Assembly: GCA_037892935.1 (NCBI GenBank)
Contig: JAYXKI010000013.1
Span: forward strand, 186,001 to 250,000
Length of the DNA: 64,000 bases
Direction of reading: 5' to 3'
Origin: Phlebopus portentosus
Taxonomy: Eukaryota > Basidiomycota > Agaricomycetes > Boletales > Boletinellaceae
Made by a program: the position numbers and the translations under genes
The notes under the pieces: model-generated
The model's input: the letters and a program-made list of their open reading frames with translations, nothing else
Database searches by the model: none
What the model was told of the DNA's origin: nothing
Shown here: positions 1 to 11,600 of the stretch, piece by piece
How the letters are laid out: the number at the start of each line of letters is the position of its first letter
Position numbering within the stretch: the stretch's first letter is position 1

Positions 1-818
1 ATGATGATCCAGATGAACTCGGAGGTGTCGGAAGTTGGAACGGAGCTTGCTTGCCTGAGTAAAGGGTAAACTCTAAATAAGACATATTCCTTCTTTCACG
101 AGATGGTAGAATGCATACCGAGGGCCAGAGGAATATGGACATTCTGGATGAATGCCAAGTCGGATGCATATGACCGCTCCGATGAAAGCAATTCTTTCAA
201 AGCATGCTCTCGCTTTGTGACAGGTGGTGCAGACGGGGACAGAGTGATCTCGGTTGACGCTTCCGATATAATGGAGTTCAAACCTATCGTCGCTGTAGGT
301 GAGCGTGGAGGGGAATCGTCCTTTGGAGGGACTGGGAGAGGCTTCTCTTCCGACAGAGAGAAAGTATCGCAAGCACGTATTTCTGACCCTGGGGTAGCGG
401 GCATGATAGATGTATCCAGAGCAAATTGTTCAAGTGCTGCGCTGAGAGAGGCTACGCTCTTTCTGCGATTTACGCCCGAGTTCAGGTTGTCTATTCGGAG
501 TGTTGTCATTGTATCCCGACGAGCGTACATGTCTATAAGAGTAGCAAAGGAGGAAACACTCTTTGGTGAGGGTCGAAGCGGGGAACGAGGGGGCGGTGGA
601 GGCGGTGGAGGCGGTGGAACGGAGTGCGGAGACGTCCGCGGGGGAGAAGACATTGAAAGAGATTCGTCCTTTGGGCTAATGGGAGGTGTTATGGGTTTCT
701 GCTCCTCTAGCCGAAGTGGAGGAAACGAAGTCGGACGAAGTATTCCGCCCATGCGGCGAGAACGAGGGCTTCCGGAAGCACTCGGCGGGAGTGTGACGAA
801 CCCATGCACGTTTTCCAT
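1..818 (-). CDS. RhoGEF (DH-domain) protein, 5' part, runs off window
   Basis: Guanine-nucleotide exchange factors of this family load Rho/Cdc42 GTPases with GTP to steer actin and cell polarity. The visible N-terminal 233 residues are Ser/Pro-rich and disordered, with a run of nine to ten prolines near residues 68-77. The opening of a Dbl-homology domain follows at about residues 203-233 (REHALKELLSSERSYASDL), which is how DH helix 1 begins. An intron at 55-118 (GTATGC...CTCAG on the minus strand) joins in frame to a second exon at 1-54 reading KQAPFQLPTPPSSSGSS, the proline/serine insert seen at this point in fungal RhoGEFs. The ATG at 818 opens the frame. The catalytic core lies beyond the window. 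Only the family is assigned, not the orthologue. Confidence 0.8.
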
Positions 819-2494
819 TACACCCTTAGATGGTGGTAAGTCAATGGGTTAAGTGGATTTCCGTTCTGCTTCCGGCTGTACGCGAGCAGACACGCGAGTT
901 TACGTGGATCGCGGTGATTAAGCCCCAAGCAGCCTATTAGGAAGGCGATAGATACGATATCGGAACTAAGATTGACGGACGGATAGAGGTAATTAAGCAG
1001 GTCACGAAAGTTATTCAATGCGAGGTGAGAATGTTAATTCTGAAATGACTGATCAGTACTTCAAATGAAATTCTAGCCGCGGAACGATTCTCACAGATGA
1101 GAAGCCGTCCAGGCTAGATCAAAGTCAAGTGAGTGGAGAGTTTAAGATATCGAGCGAAAGCGGATTCCACAGGTGGTCAAATGATGCGGAATGAATTTCG
1201 CGTCGCGTTTTTGAATTCACGACCCGTTATGACGCAGTCACGCAAAGGTATCGATGCGACAACAACAACAGTACGCAATACGCAATAGTTAGGAGACGAC
1301 CAAACGGATGCAAAAGGACGAAAGGCGATTCCCCACAGCCAGCAAGCTCGTGTCCTGGCAGAAAGCTTCAACGAAGCTAAACAGTCCGGGAAGAACTCAT
1401 GTAAGCCGCATGTCTCCAACCTTGTAGATCACCTCTGAACGTGAGCTCGCACCTTCATTTCCTCACGGAAATGGCCTTTCTAATTGATAAGATGGCCTTT
1501 ATCTGACTCTGGAACTTTCCACAGAGGCCCTTGTCCACGCCGACACGTTCTGCGCCCGAGCAGTTGCCTGAGATATTGGTGAAAGCGCTCGGTGGTTATT
1601 GAAGCGAATGACAATCGCGGAAACAAAGTGGTATGAAGGACAGATGGGTCGCCTGCCAGCTGGCGACGAGCACGGTAGTTCAAGAGGAGAAAGAAAGGGG
1701 ATAGATCGTCCACGTCGTCCGTCCACGACTGCGGGTTTGTTTTTGAATACAAGGTGATCAATTTTGGCAATAGCGTGAGAACTCAACCCGAGCAATCTCC
1801 GTTTCCTTATTCGGTCGTACAATGCACACATAAGAACTTCCTTCAATGAACTCAAATTTAAGAAATAAATCATCGAGAGGTTGGTCCTCGCTCAAGCTGA
1901 GTATTGTATCTCATGCCGTTACTTAATTTCACCTGTCTTGGACTCGTTCTCCTCATTCATGATATGATACCCAGTCCCATTATCAATTACTCTATTCCCT
2001 GAAGACTCGTCAGATGACACTCTTTTCAAACTTCAAACTATGCTGGACCGGAAATGCATCTTCCACTCTTCGAACACGGACGATCCAACGGGCCATGTGA
2101 CTTCTTGGCTGATAATTAAGCACAGGTGCTTTGAACGACGACGGCGGCTTTCTTGAAACGTTAGACCGCTACTATTGCGAAGAACGGTATGACTGCTTCA
2201 GTCAACGTAAAGAAATGGATCAAAGTCCGTTGAACAGTGATAAAATGGCCCCGACCGGCCATATTAATATTAGAAAGCTGGACAGCAGCGCACCGTTGAT
2301 GAGACGCTGTCTCGTTTTATGACAGATGCGTAATCTTCTTGATATATCGGAAGCGGTTCTTTGTCTATGCCAGCGGCCCCGGGAATTATTAAAGGACCTC
2401 TTTGAGCCTCGCAGCAATTTTAAATCCGGACAAACTGAAAGTTGGACAACGTGATCCAAATCCGCGCGCAAACGATAACCGAGTCATTGCCGCC
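819..2494. other. intergenic stretch, no supported gene
   Basis: Upstream region of the RhoGEF gene plus about 1.2 kb of unassigned sequence. Open frames of 60-124 codons occur on both strands but overlap each other, carry no domain signature and show no consistent splice signals. I see nothing assignable here. Confidence 0.6.
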
Positions 2495-4690
2495 GACCGA
2501 ACATTTACGCACCGCTCTTATTTTCCACCTGATCGAATCTAATTGGTGAATACTGATGGAGGGTGAGATGAAGAGTATAACACATCAATCATGCCAAAAG
2601 ATGATACGACTCAAACAAACCCGAAGCGCAATAAAGAGAACATTGGAGTATTTCGACTCTTATACGACGTTACCAGAGCAAGCTTAATTGCCGTTATCGT
2701 GTCATACCCAAAGCTGGGCGACTGTTAGAGGAATAAGCAGTGTTGCCCAAGGTGGTGGATGTCAAATTTGAAGCGGCGGTTTGCCCTCGGCCTCTCAAAA
2801 GCATCGTTGAATGCGTTAGATGGTGACAAATTAGGCAAGTCGAAAAGCCATTGGCGCACCTAGGATAAATGCGAACATTGTAACCAGACCTGACCTAAGC
2901 ACAAAAAAGAACTTCACACCCGGCTACACATACACATTATTCTTTGTGTTTCAATTCTTGGCACGTCTGGAGATTCGCGCATTCTTCGATAAATTGATCT
3001 GTGGGCAGTGTCAGGGCAACTCCAAGTATACAGTTTATTGCCTTACAAGAACCTGTGAAAGAGATTCATTTGTGCTCAGAAACTCTCATACACAAACCCT
3101 TGATTGATACCTCCGAACGGTTCGGTCTATCCAAAGTAACATGAGACCATGCGAACCGGTATCGTTGCTGTATTTGCTTGTTCTCGCCCGATCATTCTGA
3201 AATGACCCTTGAAAGGTTCCAGACAAGAAGCCAACCTAAAGGCAATAATTTGGGAGGAGACAGGGGTCATCCTGTCCTAGGTTAAAGAACATTTAGTGTC
3301 CTGGTCTTGCTTCTCTTCCGATATTATCAGCCCCTAACGTGGCGAACTCGGGGTAATCGTGAGTCGGTGGCTCACTAGAACATTTCTAGGAGCAGAGCGG
3401 TTTGGGTAACCGCGAGGGAGGACAAAACACAAATTTGGTTCCGCAGCCTTGGCGATCTTACGCTGTCATAATTCTTAGAACCGCTCACCGATAGCATGCA
3501 TTAACTAAGCAAGGTTTCCCATAAAACATGATGACCGTCCAACCAAGAGCAAGTACTTACTATATAATGGCTTCTGTCAGCAGAATGAATAAGCCTCTAA
3601 AAGGGTAATCGCCTGGCGCAGCTGCGATCTTCGGAGGTATATCTTAGACCAACTCAATTCACCACCGGAATCATAGTCGAAGTACCGAGACCAATTGAAC
3701 ACAAGGATTTCTTGCTTGCAAAACCACGGACGTATTTAGTTCTCCTAGTATGCAAGGAGCGTGGAGATCCTTGGACTACCGGAAGGCAGAAGACGAAACA
3801 GATCTGGAGTGGAGTATGTACATGCTTCACCATAAGAGGCGAATAGGTTGAAAGTGTCGAAAATGAGGTGATCGTGTCCCTTGGTAAAGGCCGGAATTGG
3901 CGCAGTTAGGGTCTACTTACGTATTGATTTTAGTCACAACATCAAATCACGCGTCGTTCTTCTCTATCATCCACTCTGCTGCCACCATACGTCCATACGC
4001 ACAACACAATCGCGGTTCGAAACATAGCATCGGTTTTTTTGGGACTCATTTTCCGGTTGGTATGCTATACTTACGCGATTGCATAACAACTGGGTGGATA
4101 CTACCGAGTGAGTCAATCATGCGGTGCTAAACATATGGATGACTGTGGCTGAGGATTAAATTGTATTCACTTTCAGCGACAGTTCCGACGCATGTGAAAC
4201 GTTTTCCACTTCAGCAAGTCTCATCCATCCAAAAATTTTCTACCCTGAGGCAAGTGTCTCCTGTCCGATGTACCGCAGCACGCCGCGACATTCCATCTAA
4301 GCGAGAATACTTCGTTAGTTTCATTTTCCGCTGCGTTGCTCCGAGAACAAATCAACACGCATCCGCAACTGCACCCGGTCTACCCTAATAGCTCTATTGA
4401 TTGTTATAGAAGCATTACGAAAATGGCATTTAAATTCAGATTTGTCCTGCGATCGGACACGGTAGACTGTTACACTTCGGTTTTGTTCTCAAGGTTCTAC
4501 TTCGGGGAGGACGGAGATTACTCTGTCTCCCCTTGTATTGAGCAGAGACATAATGCCAAACGCGCAATCCCGTTCGTCCGGGCAATGCTAGATGAGGCTG
4601 TAAATGACGGATACGATATGAGGATACGATTATCATCACAAGGAGGTAGGCGTTCTGTTAGAAGATCTTGCAATCATTCGACCTGAACAC

Positions 4691-5204
4691 TAGGTCTCCG
4701 ACCGTGTCCGTATACGGGTACGGTCGTATAAAAGAAGTTTCATACGGATACGGGCGTATATATGGCACACCAGACCGTCATACGGATACGGACAGCCCGT
4801 ATACGGGGAATACGCCGTATACGGCAGTTACAGGGCCGAAACTGTAGAATGGAAATAAACGAATCGAACATGCTCATTTCGAGTTATCTGGAACTTACAT
4901 ATTGCAAATACCATTCTTTCAAGTTGTCCCTTCCTCGTTTTGGTACCCTCGGAATATAATTTTCAAGTAAGTGAACTACCAAATCACCAGAAATATACTT
5001 AATTCTGTACTATCGAGAGGCACAGGACCTTAGCTCCCGTATACGGCGTATAAGCCGTAAACGTCAAAATTTCAGACCTTTGTATACGGACACGGCAGAA
5101 TATATACGGCCCGTATATTTTGCTCTTTTTGGGTCATACGGATACGGTCGTACCCGTATACGGACAGCCCGTACACGGGTTATACGCATACGGTCGGAGC
5201 CCTA
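4691..5204. mobile_element. hAT-like MITE, 514 bp, non-autonomous
   Basis: The segment is flanked by a perfect 8-bp direct repeat, CTGAACAC, at 4683-4690 and 5205-5212. It begins TAGGTCTCCGACCGTG and its other end, read on the minus strand, begins TAGGGCTCCGACCGTA, giving imperfect terminal inverted repeats of about 24 bp. The matching site in unit 2 of the tandem duplication is uninterrupted, which confirms an insertion. An 8-bp target duplication with T/CAGGG-type ends is characteristic of the hAT superfamily. Both subterminal regions are packed with CGTATACGG and TACGGATACGG words, as expected for transposase-binding subterminal repeats. No transposase reading frame is present. Confidence 0.85.
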
Positions 5205-5221
5205 CTGAACACCCTTCGGGA

Positions 5222-5520
5222 TGGCGACTCAGAAGGGAGCATCGGGTCTGCACTAAGCGTCGTGCGAATATACAGTACATAGATCAAATCCCTCTGGTGC
5301 TCAATATCAATTGATCGCAATGCATTGAACTGCTATTCAAATTTCAATGCAAAGTCGGACCCGGGGCGTCTCTATGTAGTTTCGCTTATCAAACCCGACA
5401 ATTTGACCCGGACCGGATTAATTTTCACTCTATTCCGCGCCGCAAGACGTATTGAATACGGACTCGGACATATATTGCCGTATTTAATGTTTTGAGTCGT
5501 ATTTTCCCTCTCGGAAAAAC
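5222..5520. other. extra ~300 bp block in unit 1 absent from unit 2
   Basis: Between the shared words GGCGACT and CATCGTATTAC, unit 1 has about 300 bp where unit 2 has about 20. I found no terminal inverted repeats or target duplication, so it may be an insertion into unit 1 or a deletion from unit 2. No gene is seen in it. Confidence 0.5.
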
Positions 5521-7073
5521 ATCGTATTACAAAATTGGATTGTGTGATAAGCTCTATCTTTTTCTTTGGAGCGGCGGAGGATGCCATCGCCATCGTTGAG
5601 ATGTTCACCGCATGTACCACGATTTGCGTCGGCTGAACGTCGTGGAGACGGCCTTAGGACACCATGAGTCCCTCAGAAGGATTCTCTCTCCTCGTGTTTT
5701 GGGCGTCTAAGTGCAGCAGGTCTAGAAGAATGATCATGATGCCACACATTGATACTCTCATGGGCCATAGCTGATTCCTTTTCTGCTGATTCCTTTTCTT
5801 GTTCTAGGGCGGAAACTAAGGAAACGCCCTCTGAATGCCCAGTCTTCTCTGTTTCTCTCTATCCGTAAACGTGGAGACCCTCAAACTTCTGGCTGATGCG
5901 TTGCCTGTTCTCCTCGTCTTTTTTCCGCCAATCTTTCAGTTTTGACGCCATGGGTCGGAAAACATTCCATGCAATCCGCTGAATAGGGCTGCGATGAACA
6001 TCGACGATGGCAGATCATCTCCGATCCTTGACTACGATCAAAAGGAGGTCCTATCGGCTTGAGATCCCTTTATCTGTAGGACGCAGGTTTTCCACTCACC
6101 TCCGTTCCACCCACCTGTTCTTATTCTCTCCCACTAAAGCGTCGCACTATTTAGACTGCGGCTCTCCCAATAGTCTTGCTGTACTTTTTTGACGAGTTGA
6201 TTCCAACGAGTATTCTATCGGACTGCCTCGCGCCAGCACCCAATCGGTATCTTTCGTTCGTCTCTGCCGTCCCATCCTCTACGCGTCGTTTATTCATCTC
6301 CTCTCTTCCTTTCGAACCTAGCAAGCGACCCGGCATACGCTTCGACGACCGTTACCGTGAATGATGTATTGCCATCATCGGCCCGCTCAGCCACCGTCGA
6401 CTAAACTGCGCTCGTAGACCGATCCCGGAGTTGCGCGGCACGACGGATCTGATCCCTCAACTCCGAATATGCTTGAGGGCTTTATTTACTCGTGTGGCAC
6501 GCTCTTCATCCTCGTCCAATAATTAAAAAACTCCGACCATATTGTTGGAGGATATGGGCATCTCGGGGCGCTACTGGAGGCAGCGTGGTAAACCGTAAGG
6601 ATAATATGAGTCAGATGCGCAGTGCTTCGCTCTATGTCCTCCGCTGCCTACTTATAGGTGCTTACCTCTTGCCGCAGCAACCCGTTTTTTTTTTCTCCTT
6701 CGAGCCGAATTCCCAAATACGACTACAGTTGTTTTTGCATTTGATATCCTGTTGTGGTTCCGGATATAGTATATAAGGTGGGCAATTATGAGTCCAGGTC
6801 TTTCAGACTTGACCTCACCATACTTCACGTCTAGTACTGAGTCGACAGTTAGACATCCCCAGCCATCACAGCAAGGCCAAAGGATGGCTGGGACGCATCA
6901 TGACCCTTCCGTGAGTGTTGCTCTAATCGCCATTCTCCTGTTTAGCCTACGACGCATGGCGTGTGAGCCAGGTGTTGTGGAGCGATTAGCCGTGTCGTCT
7001 CTCCATTTTCTGATTGTGATTACTCGACAGGGGCGCTGCTTGATTCTGCGACCCCAAATTGAGGATGGAATAT

Positions 7074-8472
7074 CCACGGTTCGTTCCATCTTCCTAATGT
7101 AACCCCTAGCCAACGAGTGCTCATTGTTTCGTACCTCCAGCTTACAGAGGTTCTACCTAAAGAGCCTAAACGACCTATTCCTGGAACCCATACCTGGGTT
7201 ATCGGTAGCCCCAACGCCAGTTCAGACGGCTCTGATAGGTCTAAGCGAAAGGGATTCCGCGGCAAACAGTCCTCAACGCGTCATGGGAAGCCTTCTTCGT
7301 CGCGTGGCAAAAAGATTAACATTGGAAAGCAGGGCGATCCTTCGCAGGCGTTGGTCATTCCAGTTGCGGTTGTCGGCGCTGATGCCTCGTGAGTTATTCC
7401 TTCTCGAACCTATTATGGTAACAGGTCTGATCATCATTCAACACTCATTAGAGCCTCTGATCCCAATCGCACGGCGCAAACTCTAGCGATGTCATGCAAC
7501 GTGCACCAGTCGTTTGGGCAAGCCGTCAACCACATGATGGACAGCAATTTATCTGCCGGCTTCCTATCTACGACCTCTCTAGGCATAACGAGGGAAGTCC
7601 ATGAGGGGTTTGCCATGCCATCAGAACAGTCCATGCTTACGGACGAAAATGCGTTACATCTCAGGTTGTTTCCTCCACAATTTCCTGATGAGAATGGCGG
7701 AAACATACACAACTCCGCTAATGGTACATTACCCTTGTCATTGTCGCACAGCAATAGGAATCAATCGACTATTAGCACCGAGCAAGGTCAATACTCTGTC
7801 TATGGCACTTCCCGACGCCTGCTTCAATGCAGTCACTCATTTGAGCTGGACTTTGTCTTCCGTTGTCGGACATGCGGCGAATGCATCCCTATGGATGAGG
7901 AACAACCTGCGATTGCACATAATCATGCGGCTCACACATCCCAGAACGATGATCCATATCTAACCGGAGGGTTGCGCTCTACGACCAATGATCAAGGTAC
8001 CTCATTGGCGAACGAATCCTCTTCCCGGATTGGATCATCAGGCGATGTCGTACCTAATATAACGATTCTTTCGCCTGAAGAACGTCCTACTGAGCCAATG
8101 TAAGTTCACATCTCCTCCAGATGCTGTTCATTACAATCTGATCTTGCTGCAAATTTGATTTACAGTCCCATGCTTGACACGTATGCGATGAATCAAAGGC
8201 CGCAAATGAACGAGTTGCCGCCGTTGTTGATCCCCGCTTACTGTCATCTCGGAGAACCCCCGTCCTCCATCCCTGGTTCGGTGCGCGGTTCAAGCGTTAT
8301 CTTACCGAATGATTATTAATTACTTAATTTCCAATAGGCCTCTTCGTCAGGCAGTAGCGAATTGTTCGCAACACCCGAAAGCGCAACGTCCCACTCCTTT
8401 CCATCTCCTTATTCTGATGTCACATCCATCAACGATTCCCTTCACGCTTACCACATGTATCCAACGGTCTGA
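7074..8472 (+). CDS. tandem-duplicated unknown gene, copy 1 (3' exons)
   Basis: The product is not recognised. Well-supported exons are about 7074-7388, 7452-8099, 8166-8280 and 8338-8472. Their GT-AG introns keep frame and sit at the same places as in the second copy. Conserved stretches between copies include [15 protein letters not shown], a basic DRSKRK...RGKQSS patch and an HQSFGQA block. Also conserved are a cysteine pattern ([15 protein letters not shown] in this copy) and a serine-rich end carrying FPSPYSDV. The 5' part (about 6345-7073) cannot be modelled cleanly, because homologous segments carry stops and frame changes. In copy 2 a KPQIPR peptide sits at a splice donor and a possible NAF-like sequence follows the next acceptor, so an HMG-box transcription factor with a decayed box is one weak possibility. 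Copy 1 has no stop in the exons listed. Confidence 0.55.
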
Positions 8473-8505
8473 AATCGGCAATTTTTTTGTAACATTTAAT
8501 TCACA

Positions 8506-8562
8506 GATGGATGGATGGATGGATGGATGGATGGATGGATGGATGGATGGATGGATGGATGG
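8506..8562. repeat. (GATG)n microsatellite, about 14 units
   Basis: An uninterrupted tetranucleotide run starts 34 bp after the stop codon of the duplicated gene, probably within its 3' untranslated region. The second copy of the duplication has only about three units at the equivalent place (near 14062-14070). Confidence 0.95.
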
Positions 8563-8674
8563 AATCTGCTCTCTTTGCTCATCCTAACCTGTCGCTCGTT
8601 TATTTTCTCCATTTTTCTGGCTTCGTTTACAACCAGCCCGCGGAGAAAGTGATTCAAACTCGCTTAAATGATAA

Positions 8675-11600
8675 ATGAAAATCTGGCCGACCTTTTACGC
8701 AGCTCTTTTATTTCCATCTGATCGAAGCCGATTAGCAAATTAACTGATGGAGAGTGAGATGAAGTGTATAACACACATCGATCATGCCAAAGAATGACAC
8801 GACTCAACCAGACCCAATGTGCAATAGAGAGAACATTGGAGCATTCCGACTCTTATACGACGTTACCAAAACAAGATTTTGCCATTATTGCGTCATACCC
8901 AATGCTGGGCGACCGTTAGAAGAATAAGCAATGCTGTCCAGCAAATTTTTGCATATGACAAAGAGAGCGGCCCATGTCAAATCGGAAACGACAGTTTGTG
9001 CTCGGTTTCCCAAGAAGCCGCGCTGAAATCATTGCCCCGAAGTTTGATGGAGACGAAAAAGGTAAGTCAACAAAAAGCCGTTGCCGCACATAAGATAAAT
9101 GTGGAGACTTGAACCAGGCTCGACCGAAGCACAAGCATGAACTTCACACCCGACTGCACATACACATTATACTAGGTAGATTTCCCGTTCTGGAGAGCCT
9201 GGCGAGACATGTATTTTTAGAAAACAATACATGTAGGCGGTGTAGAGTTGTTTTCTCAACTCAAAGCGTAAAGTCTATTGCCTCAGAACACCCGTGTGAG
9301 AAATTCATCTGCATAGAAGATCTCATTCGAAGGTTTTGACCGATATTTCCGGACGTTCGGTCAACCCAATGTAACGTAAGAACGTGCGGGACTTCGAATA
9401 CAGTGAACGAAGCACTGGTGCGGTATCGATGTTGTGCTTGCTTACTTCTGCCCGATCATTCTGAGCTGATCTTTGAGGAGCTCCAGACAAGAATCCGGAA
9501 CCAAAACAATTTCCGGGAGGAGACAGGAGGTCATCCTGTCCTAGGTTAAAGAAAGTTTAGTGTCCTGGCTTCTCTTCCAATATTATCAGCCCCTAACATG
9601 GCGAACCCGGAATGATCATGAGCCGGTAGCTCACTAGTACCTTTCTAGGAGCGATTTCGTAAACGCGCTCTCTTCGAGGGCAAAACGCATATTTGGTTCC
9701 GCAGCCTCAGCGACCCTGTCGATAGAAAAGCCTTAGGCTTATTACAAGAGGCGCGAAAACGGCTCACCGAAATCTAGGCTCCTCTGCTGACCAAAATCTA
9801 GGAGCACATTGACTTTCCAAGCAAGGTTCTTCATTAAGGCACGATATGACGACCGTCCCACCAAGATAACGCTCGCGGAAGTAGCTTGGAACTGTGTCCA
9901 GTTGTATGCGGTGGCTAAGGTGAGCAGAATTAATAAGATTTTTTCAAAATAGGGCAATCGCCTGGCACAGCTGCGATCTTCGTCGTCCCAACGAAGCTAT
10001 TAGGGAATGGAATGTTGAAGGCTGTACACACGCGCCGCCTTCGCTCGGTCTAAATTCTACTTTGCACCAACTCAATTCACCAGAATAGTCGAAGTACCGA
10101 GACCAATCGAATTCTTTGCAAAAGTCGCGGACGTACTGCAGGGAATTTAGTCTCCTAGTATCCGAAAGGGGGTAACAGCCTTGGACTGTCGGACTAGTAG
10201 GCGGAAGCAAGCCTGGAGTGGAGCAATTGCCTTGTCTGCGTATTTCATCACAAGAAGTGAGCAGGTTGAAAAGTGCCGAACGAGGTGATCGTGTCCTTTG
10301 GTAAAGGCCGAACTTGACGCGGACTCGGAGTCCTTGCCCATCGGAGTCACAAAGTCACAACACCAAACCACGCGCCGTTCTCAGACTGCCACAAACGGTG
10401 TGTGTGTAACCGATGGTTCGAAATATTGTATAGAACCGTAATTGTATTTTGATTTATGACCGTTCTTTCTCGGCTGGTACGTTATTCTTACGCGATTGTA
10501 TAGTAGCTGGAGTTTACTGAGCCAATTAACCAGACATATGGTTGACAGCAGCTGCGGATTGAACTGAAGTGACTTTCAGCGACCGTCCGACGGATGTGGA
10601 ATCTTTCCGAATCCAATCACATTTCAGCAAGTCTCATCCGAGAGTTTTCTACCCTGAGGCAAGTACCCCTGTCAGCTGTGCCGCAGCTCGCGACATTCCA
10701 TCTAAGCTAGGAAACGTCGTTTATCTCAATTGCCGCAGCCTTGCTCCGAAAGCGAAACAACGCATCCTGCATCTGCTTCCAGTCTACCCGAATGACCCTC
10801 TTGAATGATAGAGAAGCACCATGAAAGTAGCATTTACATTTGGATTCGTCCTGCAATCGGACATAATAGCCTTCTACGCTTCTGTTCTCAAGTATCTACC
10901 CCGAGGAAGGTGGAGATTACTCCGTTTCCCCTTGCATTCGGGAGAAGCCATAGTACCAAAGACGCAATCCCATTCGGCTAGGTAATGGACGAGGCTGTAA
11001 ATGGTGGATATGATACATCTCCGCATGAGACAGACGTTCCGTCAGAAGATCTTGTGGTTCATTCGACCTGGACACCCTTTGCACAGGATGGCGACTTTTG
11101 ATGGGACGGTCGCGACCATCGTATTACAAAATCAAATTACGTAACTAACTTTTTTTTTTTTGACAAAATGGATGTCATCGTTGGAATCTTCGCCGCACGT
11201 ACTGCAATTTGCATCAGGTGAACGTCGTGGGGATAGTATTGGGTCACCATGAATCTTTCGGAAAGATACAAGGTTCGCGCAATCTCCTCGTGTCTTGGGC
11301 GTCTAAGTTCATCAGGTCTAGAAGAATGATACATTGACACTCTCATGGGCCATAGCTGATTCCTTTTTTTTTTTTGTTCTAGAGAGCAGAAACGAAGGAA
11401 TGTCCTCTGAGTGTCCAGTCTTCTAAGATTCTCTTTGCCTGTAAATGTGGAGACCCTCATGCTTCTGGCTGATGCGTTCCCTGCTTTTTGTTCCGAACCG
11501 CCAATTCTTCAGCTTTTGACGCCAAGGGACGGAAAACTTCCTATATACAATCCGATTGAATACGACCGTGATGAACATCAACGATGACAGATGATCTCCA

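Larger units (their letters stand above)
2495..8640 (+). repeat. large direct tandem duplication, unit 1 (about 6.1 kb)
   Basis: From about 2495 the sequence can be aligned collinearly with 8675 onward, for example the blocks around 2640-2760 and 8815-8940, 3290-3360 and 9540-9610, and 6840-7400 and 12430-13000. By eye the identity is roughly 80-85 percent, so the duplication is old. Positions 2495-6340 contain no recognisable gene in either unit. The right half carries a multi-exon gene. Unit 1 is longer than unit 2 mainly because of a MITE at 4691-5204, an extra block near 5222-5520 and an expanded tetranucleotide repeat near its end. Confidence 0.85.

Noticed and set aside
103..852. 249-codon plus-strand frame with a long glycine run
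   Set aside because: It is the antisense shadow of the RhoGEF exon; the glycines are the complement of its polyproline stretch.
4691..5204. Dense CGTATACGG words considered as a CRISPR-like or satellite array
   Set aside because: Spacing is irregular and the block is bounded by inverted ends and an 8-bp target duplication, so it is a MITE.
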